Assembly: GCA_964510515.1 (NCBI GenBank)
Contig: CAZEAU010000010.1
Span: 15,781-79,780 of the forward strand
Direction of reading: 5' to 3'
From: SURF-21 sp964510515
Lineage (GTDB): Bacteria > Actinomycetota > Geothermincolia > Geothermincolales > RBG-13-55-18
DNA: 64,000 nt
In this document: positions 18,427 through 25,718 of the stretch, piece after piece
Layout: each line of letters starts with the position of its first letter
Position numbering within the stretch: the stretch's first letter is position 1
The notes under the pieces: model-generated
Databases searched by the model: none
Seen by the model: only the letters and a program-made list of their open reading frames with translations
Told to the model about the DNA's origin: nothing
Translations under genes and position numbers: made by a program

Positions 18427-18687
18427 CTACTCCTTCGCCAGCAGCTCCTCCATCTTGCGCAACCCCTCCTCGAGGTTGCGGCGGAACTCCTCGCGTCCCT
18501 TGCGCATGTTCTCCAGCCACTCCTGCAGGACCTTCTCTCCCTCCTTCTGGAGATCTCCGCCCTGGTCCAGCAGCGTCTTCCACAGTTTCTCCGTCTGCTC
18601 CTGCACCGAATTCATGGCATCAAAGGACATGAGCATACCGGAGCGCATGCCCTCCAGGACCGTCTTCTGCATCGTCTTCGCATCCAT
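18427..18687 (-). CDS. Phasin-like granule-associated protein
   Basis: An 86-residue, highly charged amphipathic helical protein (MDAKTMQKTVLEGM..., ending RKMEELLAKE) with heptad-like spacing and no membrane segment. It is the first gene of the phasin-phaE-phaC unit, 21 bp before phaE. Phasins coat PHA granules and are small helical proteins, so the role follows from context more than from a diagnostic motif. I used the ATG with AAGGGG 8 bp upstream; a GTG three codons earlier (18696) is equally open. Confidence 0.6.
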   Translation of the reverse strand: MDAKTMQKTVLEGMRSGMLMSFDAMNSVQEQTEKLWKTLLDQGGDLQKEGEKVLQEWLENMRKGREEFRRNLEEGLRKMEELLAKE

Positions 18688-18882
18688 CTCCCTCACCCCT
18701 TTCCCCGATCGAAGCCTGTTTTACTCTATGATTCCTTTCCGGGCCGGCCCGTAAACATCTTCGCTGGGCCCGTGCAGACGCATGCGCGCCCGCCCATCAG
18801 CATGCATCGGCTCGGCACCCCTCCCCCTTCAACCCTCTCCCCCGCCGCCGCGCACGGGAGCGCATGCGCCGCGCCCGCGGTG

Positions 18883-18888
18883 TATAAT
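18883..18888 (+). promoter_or_regulatory. -10 box for the winged-helix/ferredoxin gene
   Basis: A perfect TATAAT lies 48 bp before the ATG at 18937, with a leader of about 40 nt that includes AGGAGGG. There is no recognisable -35, so an activator or an extended -10 (TG just before the box) may be used. Confidence 0.45.
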
Positions 18889-18936
18889 CTTGACATCACC
18901 CCGTCGGCTTGGCACGGCTCGAACAGGAGGGAACGC

Positions 18937-19938
18937 ATGAACGGAGAAAACCTCTACGAGAAGCTGTCGGAACGCATACTCACCAAGGGGAGCAGGTTCG
19001 TGCCGGACCTCTTCCGCATGGTCGCCGACGAGGAGGAGGCGCGCATCATGCTCGCCACGCCCGGCACGGCGGAGGAGCTGGCCGCCAGGCTCGATTGCGC
19101 CGTGGGGGAGGTGGAGGAGAAGCTCGCCACGCTGTACCGCAAGGGGCTCATCTTCAAATCGGACAAGCCCCAGGGCACCCTGTACCGCATGGTGCGCGAC
19201 ATCACCCAGTTCCACGACGCCACCATCCTCTGGGAGGGCGCAAGCCGGGAATACCTCGACCTCTGGAAGCGACAGACCCGGGAGGAGCTGCCCGCGTATA
19301 TCAACATGGTGAGCATGATCGCCCCCAAGCCCTTCACCCGGGTGGTGCCCGTGAACCAGCCGGTGGAGGCGCGCCAGAGCATACTCGCCTTCGAGGACGT
19401 CGAGCGCATGCTGCGCGATGCGGGCAGGCTCGCGGTGGCCAGATGCACCTGCCGCCTCGTGGACGGTGCCTGCGGGAAGCCCCTCGAGGTATGCCTGCAG
19501 CTGGGCAGGGGGGCCGACTATGCCATCGACCGCGGCAGCGGCCGCGAGGTGACCTTTGAGGAAGCCCTGGATATCATCCACATGGCGGAGGAAGCGGGGC
19601 TGGTCCACGTGGCCATGAACAAGGCCTACGGCAGCAATATCATCTGCAACTGCTGCGGGGACTGCTGCATAGCCTTCGGGCTGCCCATACCCTCCAGCGC
19701 CATCGTCGACCCCAGCCGCTTCCTGGCGGTGGTGGACGGGGAGTCCTGCAACGGCTGCGCCACCTGCGTCGAGCGCTGCCTCTTCGAGGCCATCGCCATG
19801 GAGGAGCTCGGCGGGGGAGAGGTGGCTATGATCGCCGCGGAGAGATGCATGGGCTGCGGGCTCTGCCAGGTCACCTGCCCCGAGGAAGCCATCTCCATGC
19901 GGGCGGTACGCGAGGAGTCCTTCGTCCCCGACCTCTGA
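18937..19938 (+). CDS. Winged-helix and ferredoxin-type 4Fe-4S protein
   Basis: A 333-residue protein. The N-terminal part (about 40-90, PGTAEELAARLDCAVGEV then LYRKGLIFKSDKP) resembles a winged helix-turn-helix. The middle contains CTCRLVDGACGKPLEVC (about 170-186) and CNCCGDCC (about 236-243). The C-terminal part has two classical ferredoxin motifs, CNGCATCVERC (about 271-281) and CMGCGLCQVTCP (about 305-316). It probably carries two 4Fe-4S clusters plus a further cysteine-rich site. A redox-sensing or electron-transfer role is inferred and no partner enzyme is identifiable. It is divergent from the phasin-phaE-phaC unit. The ATG has AGGAGGG 5 bp upstream. Confidence 0.75.
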   Translation: MNGENLYEKLSERILTKGSRFVPDLFRMVADEEEARIMLATPGTAEELAARLDCAVGEVEEKLATLYRKGLIFKSDKPQGTLYRMVRDITQFHDATILWEGASREYLDLWKRQTREELPAYINMVSMIAPKPFTRVVPVNQPVEARQSILAFEDVERMLRDAGRLAVARCTCRLVDGACGKPLEVCLQLGRGADYAIDRGSGREVTFEEALDIIHMAEEAGLVHVAMNKAYGSNIICNCCGDCCIAFGLPIPSSAIVDPSRFLAVVDGESCNGCATCVERCLFEAIAMEELGGGEVAMIAAERCMGCGLCQVTCPEEAISMRAVREESFVPDL

Positions 19939-20082
19939 GCTCTTTGCGGCCCGGCCCTGTGGGTGCGGAGCGCGGGCTTGCGGCGGATATGCTGCCCGCG
20001 AAGGTCGCGTCAGGGCGAGGCGGCCGAGCCCGGGCAGCGGTCCATGTGCGGGCGCGGCACCCGGGCCTCCCCCCCTTCCCGC

Positions 20083-20188
20083 GGCGGCTCCCATGCGCGC
20101 CCCTCGCGTAAGCGGAACCTCCACTTCATCTCCTTTACGAGGCGGGCGAAATGGCGGCTCCCATGCGCGCCCCTCGCGTAAGCGGAAC
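20083..20188. repeat. Two 36-bp perfect direct repeats separated by 34 bp
   Basis: The copies at 20083-20118 and 20153-20188 are identical, beginning GGCGGCTCCC and ending AAGCGGAAC, with a 34-bp unrelated spacer. The sizes resemble one CRISPR repeat-spacer-repeat unit, but there are only two copies and no cas genes. The repeat does not match the other CRISPR-like repeat in this window. A simple local duplication is equally possible. Confidence 0.6.
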
Positions 20189-20224
20189 GGGCCCGCTGCA
20201 ATGGGCGGACTTACGCATAATTAA

Positions 20225-20252
20225 AAGAGGGCGGGGATATCCCCGCCCTCTT
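20225..20252 (-). terminator. Rho-independent terminator after the maoC/SDR unit
   Basis: A perfect 12-bp stem (AAGAGGGCGGGG) with an ATAT loop. On the minus strand it is followed by TTAATTAT. It lies 14 bp after the hydratase stop. Flanking A and T runs on both sides suggest it also stops transcription from the plus-strand ferredoxin gene. Confidence 0.8.
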
Positions 20253-20266
20253 AACCCGTCGTTCGC

Positions 20267-21115
20267 CTATACGTTCAGCCACACCGCAGCATTGGTGATG
20301 CAGTATTCCTCCGGGCGCTCCTTGGTGGTGCAGCGGAAGACGACCTTGTCGTCCGCCTCCTTCCACATCTGGGTGACGATGGTGTCTCCGGGCCACACCG
20401 GGCGGCTGAAACGGACCTTGATGGCCTTGAACTTGGCCGGGTCGTTGTCGCAGTACTGGCGCAGCACGGCGCGCCCCGCGAGTCCGAAGGTGCACAGCCC
20501 GTGCAGTATGGGACGGTCGAACCCGGCCATGGCCGAGAAGTTCGGGTCCACGTGCAGCGGGTTGTAGTCGCCGGAGAGGCGATAGATCATGGCCTGGGTG
20601 ATGAGGGTGGGCGTCTCCACCACCGCGTCGGGGTCGCGCTCCGGGGGCTCGTTGCCCGGATCGGGTCCGCGCTCGCCGCCGAACCCTCCCTCGCCGCGGA
20701 TGAAGCTGGAGAACTTGTTGTAGAAGACCACGTCCCCGGCCTCGTCGACGGTGTCGGCGTCCAGCTCGATCACGGCGCCCTTGGTCTTGTCCCACACCGC
20801 GGCTATTTTCGGCTTGCTCGTGAGCTTGCCACTCGTGGGGATGGGCTTGCGAACCTCCAGGTACTGCTCGCCGTGAACCAGCATGACCAGGTTGATGTCC
20901 ACCCCCTCCACCGCCACCAGGCCCATGAGGGCCGGGAAGGGCGGGACGACCCCGAAGGTGGGCAGGGCCATCAGGCCGTTCTCGTACACGAACTTGAGCT
21001 CGTCCGCTTCGTAGCCGGCTCCGATCCCCAGGGCGTAGAGGATAACGTCCCGGGTGGTGAAGTCGAAGTCGAGCGGCGGCAGCTCTTTTCCTACCACGGA
21101 CAGATCGATGGGCAT
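20267..21115 (-). CDS. MaoC-type enoyl-CoA hydratase 2
   Basis: A 282-residue double hot-dog protein like the hydratase-2 part of multifunctional enzyme type 2. It would add water to trans-2-enoyl-CoA to give (R)-3-hydroxyacyl-CoA. The C-terminal half has the active-site segment YRLSGDYNPLHVDP then GFDRPILHGLCTFG (about 178-212), with the Asp and His of the hydratase-2 motif. The N-terminal half is the degenerate hot-dog that binds the CoA ester. It lies just downstream of a short-chain dehydrogenase whose likely product stereochemistry matches. In a PHA context it could supply PhaC monomers; steroid or fatty-acid beta-oxidation is the alternative. Confidence 0.88.
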   Translation of the reverse strand: MPIDLSVVGKELPPLDFDFTTRDVILYALGIGAGYEADELKFVYENGLMALPTFGVVPPFPALMGLVAVEGVDINLVMLVHGEQYLEVRKPIPTSGKLTSKPKIAAVWDKTKGAVIELDADTVDEAGDVVFYNKFSSFIRGEGGFGGERGPDPGNEPPERDPDAVVETPTLITQAMIYRLSGDYNPLHVDPNFSAMAGFDRPILHGLCTFGLAGRAVLRQYCDNDPAKFKAIKVRFSRPVWPGDTIVTQMWKEADDKVVFRCTTKERPEEYCITNAAVWLNV

Positions 21116-21153
21116 CTTATCACCCCTTCATTCCGTAATGACGCTTGCGGCCA

Positions 21154-22068
21154 TCAGGTAAGGTTCATCTTGCCCAGGATGAGACCGGCGTGCTCGGTGG
21201 CGCCTCCCACCGTCTGGGCTCCCTCCAGGCTGGTTATCTTGTCGATGTTCTCGTCGATCATCTCCAGGGTGATGGGCTCCTTCTTGACGTCGAAGAGCAC
21301 CCCCGGCCCCTCCATGAAGGCGGTGCGGCTGAAATAGCCTCCGCCGGCCACGAAGATGCACCCGGAGAAGCTGTTCTTCTCGGAGCAGGCCCAGCCGACG
21401 ATGGGGGATACGTACTCAGGCTTGAGCACCTCCAGCATCTGCGGGGGCATCACCGTCGCGGTCATGCGCGTCCCGGCGACGGGGAGGATGGCGTTGGCCA
21501 GGATGTTATACTTGGCGCCCTCCTGCTTGAGGACGTGCATGAGTCCGACGATGCCCATCTTGGCCGCCCCGTAGTTGGCCTGCCCGAAGTTGCCGTATAC
21601 GCCGGCCCCCGAGGTAGCGGCGATGATGCGGCCGTAGCTGTTCTCGCGCATGTGGGGGAAAGCGGCCTTGCAGCAGAAGAAGGTGCCGTTGAGGTGCACG
21701 GAGATGACCTTCTCGTAGTCCTCCATCTCCATCTTGATGAAGCTCTTGTCGCGCAGGATGCCGGCATTGCTGATGAGGATGTCGATCTTGCCGAAAGAGT
21801 CCAGGGCCGTCTGGATGATGTTCGAGGCCCCTTCCCAGTCGGCGACGCTGTCGAAGTTGGGAACCGCCTCTCCCCCGGCGTCCTTGATCTCCTTACAGAC
21901 CTCCTCCGCCGCGGTGTGCCCCGAGCCGGTGCCGTCGAAGGCGCCCCCCAGGTCGTTGACCACGACCTTGGCCCCGCGGCTGGCAAGGAGCAAGGCGTAT
22001 TCCCTACCCAGGCCGCCGCCGGCCCCGGTCACTACTGCGACGCGGTCATCGAATCTTACCTCCGCCAT
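21154..22068 (-). CDS. SDR-family (R)-3-hydroxyacyl-CoA dehydrogenase-like protein
   Basis: A 304-residue short-chain dehydrogenase. The NAD(P) motif VTGAGGGLGREYALLLASRGAKVVVNDLGG lies at residues 12-41, NAG near 102 and the YGAAK active-site motif near 173-177. The insertion after VVNDLGG and the extended C-terminus resemble the dehydrogenase domain of peroxisomal multifunctional enzyme 2. Together with the hydratase 38 bp downstream it reproduces that enzyme as two proteins. The start ATG has AAGGAGAAGGTCT before it. The catalytic Ser position reads ATSGAG, consistent with an active enzyme. Confidence 0.88.
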   Translation of the reverse strand: MAEVRFDDRVAVVTGAGGGLGREYALLLASRGAKVVVNDLGGAFDGTGSGHTAAEEVCKEIKDAGGEAVPNFDSVADWEGASNIIQTALDSFGKIDILISNAGILRDKSFIKMEMEDYEKVISVHLNGTFFCCKAAFPHMRENSYGRIIAATSGAGVYGNFGQANYGAAKMGIVGLMHVLKQEGAKYNILANAILPVAGTRMTATVMPPQMLEVLKPEYVSPIVGWACSEKNSFSGCIFVAGGGYFSRTAFMEGPGVLFDVKKEPITLEMIDENIDKITSLEGAQTVGGATEHAGLILGKMNLT

Positions 22069-22583
22069 AGACCTTCTCCTTTCCTTCCTCGGGGGTGCGC
22101 CCCCCACGCTGTTTCCTGTCTCGCCTGCACCCAGCCCGCCATCGCGAGCAAGGCCGACGCTGAGTTGATGGCCCTGTTAGAACACGATACCCGCCGCCCG
22201 GGTGGCCCTATCATTATATACCCGATCCTACAACCCGATCCCGCCTGGCTTGCTTCCGCCGACGCCGCAAGCTCCCGCCCGGCTTTTCGATATTACCATA
22301 TCGCTGGGGCAATATCATACCCGCTGCCTCCGCGGGCGCGCCGACCCGCGTTCACCGCGGGCGCCCCCCGCCGCATGATCGATACCCGGCCCGCCGAAAC
22401 GGCGCCTGAGCCCTGCCTCCGGGGCAGATCCGCCTTGCGCGCTGCGACCATATCCGGGCCGGCCGCGGCGGCAGCGGGCCTGTCTTGCAGCGTCCTTATG
22501 CTTCATAATGTCTGGGGCGCCTGCCTTCCCCGCCGGGAGAGGGTGGGCGCGGCAGACATCCGCCGCACACCCGGGAGGGAGAT
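22069..22583. other. Divergent intergenic region between SDR and CrtI-type genes
   Basis: A 515-bp gap. It holds a minus-strand TATAAT at 22213-22218 that could serve the SDR-hydratase unit, and a perfect small inverted repeat CGATAT-TACC-ATATCG at 22288-22303 that could bind a regulator. CATAAT at 22504-22509 lies upstream of the plus-strand oxidoreductase. No gene or RNA is convincing. Confidence 0.45.
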
Positions 22584-24038
22584 ATGCCGGCCATGAAGGT
22601 CGTGGTCATCGGGTCCGGCCCGGGAGGGTCCGCGTGCGCGGCCCTCCTGGCGCATGCGGGCCACGAGGTCACGCTGCTGGAGAGAAACCCGTTTGCGGGA
22701 GGGAAATGCTCCTCCCTGGCCCGCGGCGGCTACGCGCTCGACGGCGGCGTGCACATGTTCGGTCGCGGGCCGCGGGGCCCCTTTGGCGACATCGCCCGCA
22801 TCCTCGGGGAGGGCCCGGAATGGTGCGCGACCACTCCCTCCTTCACCCTCAGCCTGTCGGGAAAGGGCCGGCTGGAGATGGCCTCCTCCATCCTCCATCC
22901 TCTCAACGCGTTCAGCTTCCTCAAGGGGCGCCTCAGGGGATGGCAGAACATGGGCTGGGCGGCCACGGCCGCCCACGCCATGCGCTCTTTTGGGCCCGCC
23001 GCCCTGCTCTCCCTGCACAGGAAGCTCAACCACCGCCGCTATCCCCTCTACGGCGAGCTCCAGGACGTGAGCGTGCGGGATTTCATGCTGCGGGTCTCCG
23101 GCGCCGACGACTTTTTGCGCGCCTTCCACGCCCAGGCCATGCTGACCATGGCGCTCCCCTGGCACCGCGCCAGCATGGGCGAATTCGCCTATATCCTCGG
23201 CACCACCATGCACGCATCCTATCTCTGCTATCCGCGCGGGGGGTGCGGAGCCATACCCGCATCCTTTTTGCGCGCGCTGGCCGGCAGGGGGGGCGTTGTC
23301 CGCCTTGGCTGCGAGGCGGCGAGGATAGAGGTCGAGGGGGGAGGGGTGCGGGGCGTCATCACCTGCGGGGGGGAGCACCTCCCCGCCGACGTGGTGGTCT
23401 CCAATGCCGGGCTGCGCCGCAGCATCGAACTTGCCGGCCGGGACGCCTTTCCGCGCGATTACCTGGAGAGGGCGGACGCCATGCGCGACTCCGAGGCCTT
23501 CGTCGCCCTGAGGTTCACCCTGGAGCGCAAGCTCTCCTCCCTGCGCACCCCCTGCCTGCTGCACATGCCCTCCCTGCCCCCGCAGAGCATGTTCGACTAC
23601 CTCGAGGACGGCAGCGTGCCCGAAGACCTCTTCCTGTTCGTCACCGCCCCCGGCAAATGGGACCCCGCCCTGGTCCCGCCGGGAGGGGACAGCCTCATCG
23701 TCGGGGTCCCCGCGCCCAGCCGGCTCGACCGCGGGGCGCAGTGCGCGGCGCTTCTGCACAGGGCGCAGGATATCGCCCTGGACCTCTTCCCCGAGATCGC
23801 CTCCTCGGCCTCGGGGGTGGAGAGAGTCCTCGGGGCCGACATCTCCGCTCTCAGCGGCAGGAACTCGGGCGACTGTATCGGCCTGGCCCAGGAGGTTGGA
23901 CAGAGCGGCCGCCTGCGCCCCGCGGCGGACACTCCGCTGCGCGGACTGTACCTGGTGGGCGCGGATGCCGGCGGCCGTGGCATCGGCACCGAGATGGCTG
24001 CGGACAGCGCGCTGCGCCTTTACCACCTGCTGAAATGA
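22584..24038 (+). CDS. FAD-dependent oxidoreductase, phytoene desaturase (CrtI)-like
   Basis: A 484-residue flavoprotein. The FAD dinucleotide-binding motif GSGPGGSACAALLAHAGHEVTLLE lies at residues 10-33, then GGKCSS. A C-terminal FAD motif, GLYLVGADAGGRGIGTEMAADSALR, ends the protein, as in CrtI-like desaturases, isomerases and the related retinol-saturase group. No carotenoid genes are nearby, so the substrate is unknown. The ATG at 22584 has GGGAGG 5 bp upstream. Its neighbours are lipid-related genes to the left and the acetyl-CoA-synthase-like/cooC pair to the right. Confidence 0.8.
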   Translation: MPAMKVVVIGSGPGGSACAALLAHAGHEVTLLERNPFAGGKCSSLARGGYALDGGVHMFGRGPRGPFGDIARILGEGPEWCATTPSFTLSLSGKGRLEMASSILHPLNAFSFLKGRLRGWQNMGWAATAAHAMRSFGPAALLSLHRKLNHRRYPLYGELQDVSVRDFMLRVSGADDFLRAFHAQAMLTMALPWHRASMGEFAYILGTTMHASYLCYPRGGCGAIPASFLRALAGRGGVVRLGCEAARIEVEGGGVRGVITCGGEHLPADVVVSNAGLRRSIELAGRDAFPRDYLERADAMRDSEAFVALRFTLERKLSSLRTPCLLHMPSLPPQSMFDYLEDGSVPEDLFLFVTAPGKWDPALVPPGGDSLIVGVPAPSRLDRGAQCAALLHRAQDIALDLFPEIASSASGVERVLGADISALSGRNSGDCIGLAQEVGQSGRLRPAADTPLRGLYLVGADAGGRGIGTEMAADSALRLYHLLK

Positions 24039-24114
24039 GCCGATCCGGGCCCCCCTCCGCCCTTCGCGGGGACGCGGCCGCAGCCCGCCCGCTGACCGCG
24101 CCCCCCGCGCCCCC

Positions 24115-24144
24115 TTGCCCACCGCGCGGGGATGAACATAGAAT
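24115..24144 (+). promoter_or_regulatory. Promoter for the AcsB-like/cooC pair
   Basis: TTGCCC and TAGAAT are separated by 18 bp and end 48 bp before the ATG at 24193. A GGAGG lies 9 bp before that ATG. The two genes that follow are 3 bp apart and should be one transcript. Confidence 0.45.
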
Positions 24145-24192
24145 CATACCCAGTGGCTGGCAAGGTCGGATTCTCTACGGAGGTATGCCTGC

Positions 24193-24915
24193 ATGGGTCT
24201 CTTCGATCAGCCCCTGGCAGAGATCAGGGCCCGCATAGAGGGCTGGTACCGCGATGGGACGGCGAGGGAACTGCCCTTCACCCCGGTGCTGCCCCACGCG
24301 GGTGATGCCCAGGTCATATTGAGCGAGGATACCGGCCTGGAGTTGGGGAACCCGGGCACGGCCTCGCGCTCACTGCTGCTTTGGGATGCGGAGGAAACCC
24401 TGCATGACGGGCGCATCACCCTGGTGGGGCCCGATTTCACGCAGGCTCCCTCCTCCAGCCTGCCCTTCGCACAGGTGATCATAGTGAGCGGGGATTTCAG
24501 CGACGAGTACGACTGCTACCGCGACCTGCGTGATGCCATCTACAACGTGCGGCTGCGGGGCTTCATGACCCGCGTCTTTCCGGGGCGGCAGTCCATATGG
24601 TGCCGCATAAGCAGGGAGGCGCTGGCCGGCGGCTTCAGCGCTCAGCTCCTGGGCAGCGCCCTCATGCAGTCCCTCAAGGGACTCGACTTCGTGCGCGGCG
24701 TCGAGGTGCTCTTCGTCACCGCGGGCAAGGAAGAGGTGGACGGGCTCGCGAGCGCGGCGGACAAGGTCATGGACATCGTCGAAGCCCTGATCAAGATGTA
24801 CGAGGAGATGAACTTCGACTGCGAGGAGTGCGAATACGTGGAAGTCTGTGACGAGGTGGTGGAATTGAGGCGTATACGCGAAAAGCTCCAGGCGAAGCGG
24901 GAAGGCGGCGGCTGA
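24193..24915 (+). CDS. Acetyl-CoA synthase/decarbonylase beta-subunit-like protein lacking the A-cluster domain
   Basis: A 240-residue protein. Residues about 25-190 resemble the first part of the CdhC/AcsB beta subunit: GLELGNPGTAS, DGRITLVGPDF, PFAQVIIVSGDF, then IWCRISREA and a GLDFVRGVEVLFVT segment, in the same order as in archaeal CdhC. In CdhC the cysteines that bind the Ni-Ni-4Fe4S A-cluster follow. Here the protein ends soon after a short cysteine patch, DCEECEYVEVCDEV (about 214-227). It is 3 bp upstream of cooC. An assembly, nickel-handling or regulatory role is likelier than catalysis, but that is inference. No CO dehydrogenase subunit is in the window. Confidence 0.6.
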   Translation: MGLFDQPLAEIRARIEGWYRDGTARELPFTPVLPHAGDAQVILSEDTGLELGNPGTASRSLLLWDAEETLHDGRITLVGPDFTQAPSSSLPFAQVIIVSGDFSDEYDCYRDLRDAIYNVRLRGFMTRVFPGRQSIWCRISREALAGGFSAQLLGSALMQSLKGLDFVRGVEVLFVTAGKEEVDGLASAADKVMDIVEALIKMYEEMNFDCEECEYVEVCDEVVELRRIREKLQAKREGGG

Positions 24916-24918
24916 GCC

Positions 24919-25695
24919 ATGTCCGACGGGGATCGCGGCGGCGCGGGCAAGGTCATCGCCGTATGCGGCAAGGGCGGGGTCGGCAAGACGACCGTCTCCG
25001 CGCTGCTATCGCGCCTCCTGCGCGAGGAGCGGACCTCCCGGGCGCTGGTGGTCGACGCCGACCCGGCCATAGGGCTTGGTTTGGCCCTGAACCGTTTTCC
25101 CGAGCGCACGGTCAACGACGTCCGCAAGGAGATCATCACCGCGGTACGCGAGCGCTCCACCGACAGCCTGGACCTCGCCGCCTCCGTCGATTACAAGATG
25201 ATGGAGATAGTCATGGACAGCGGGAACCTCGGCTTCCTCTCCGTGGGACGCCCCGAGGAGGAGGGTTGTTACTGCCAGCTCAACACCCTGCTCAGGGAGG
25301 CCATAGAGACCCTCTCCTCCCACTTCGACATCACCCTTATCGACGCGGAAGCCGGGGTGGAACAGGTGAACCGCCGCGTCATGCGCTCGGTTTCCCACCT
25401 GCTGCTGGTCAGCGATACCACCGTGAAAGCGCTGCGCGTCGCCGAGTCCATCGCCAAGGTGGCCGACGAGGCGGTCGATTACAGGCGTATCGGGCTCATC
25501 GTCAACCGCGCCCGCGGCGGGGATGAGGCACGGCGCCTCGCCGCACAGGGGGAGCTGCCCTTGCTGGGCTGGATCCCGGAAGACGATACGGTGAGGGAAT
25601 ACGACTCCGAGGCCCGGGGCTTTCTGGACATTCCCGCCTGCCCCGCCCTGGAAGCGGTGAGGGCGCAGATTCTCGAGGGCGGTTTCCTCTCCTAG
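24919..25695 (+). CDS. cooC: CooC/AcsF-type nickel-insertion ATPase
   Basis: A 258-residue MinD/SIMIBI-class ATPase. The deviant Walker A GKGGVGKTT lies at residues 18-26, with DADPAIGLG at switch I. The dimer-interface metal site EEGCYCQLNTLLR (CxC, about 117-119) is the nickel-binding motif of CooC. CooC proteins load nickel into CO dehydrogenase or acetyl-CoA synthase. It forms a pair with the AcsB-like protein just upstream, which suggests that protein is its partner or client. It ends convergently 23 bp from the acyl-CoA synthetase gene. Confidence 0.88.
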   Translation: MSDGDRGGAGKVIAVCGKGGVGKTTVSALLSRLLREERTSRALVVDADPAIGLGLALNRFPERTVNDVRKEIITAVRERSTDSLDLAASVDYKMMEIVMDSGNLGFLSVGRPEEEGCYCQLNTLLREAIETLSSHFDITLIDAEAGVEQVNRRVMRSVSHLLLVSDTTVKALRVAESIAKVADEAVDYRRIGLIVNRARGGDEARRLAAQGELPLLGWIPEDDTVREYDSEARGFLDIPACPALEAVRAQILEGGFLS

Positions 25696-25718
25696 GTGCC
25701 CGCGGCGGCCCGGGCGCG

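Larger units (their letters stand above)
19939..20266. other. Convergent intergenic region with a direct repeat and terminator
   Basis: A 328-bp gap between two convergent genes. It contains a 36-bp perfect direct repeat (20083-20118 and 20153-20188) and a strong hairpin terminator (20225-20252). Nothing coding is convincing. Confidence 0.6.

Noticed and set aside
20083..20188. Calling the 36-bp repeat pair a CRISPR array
   Set aside because: Only two copies, no cas genes, not related to the I-E-like repeats; reported as a direct repeat only.
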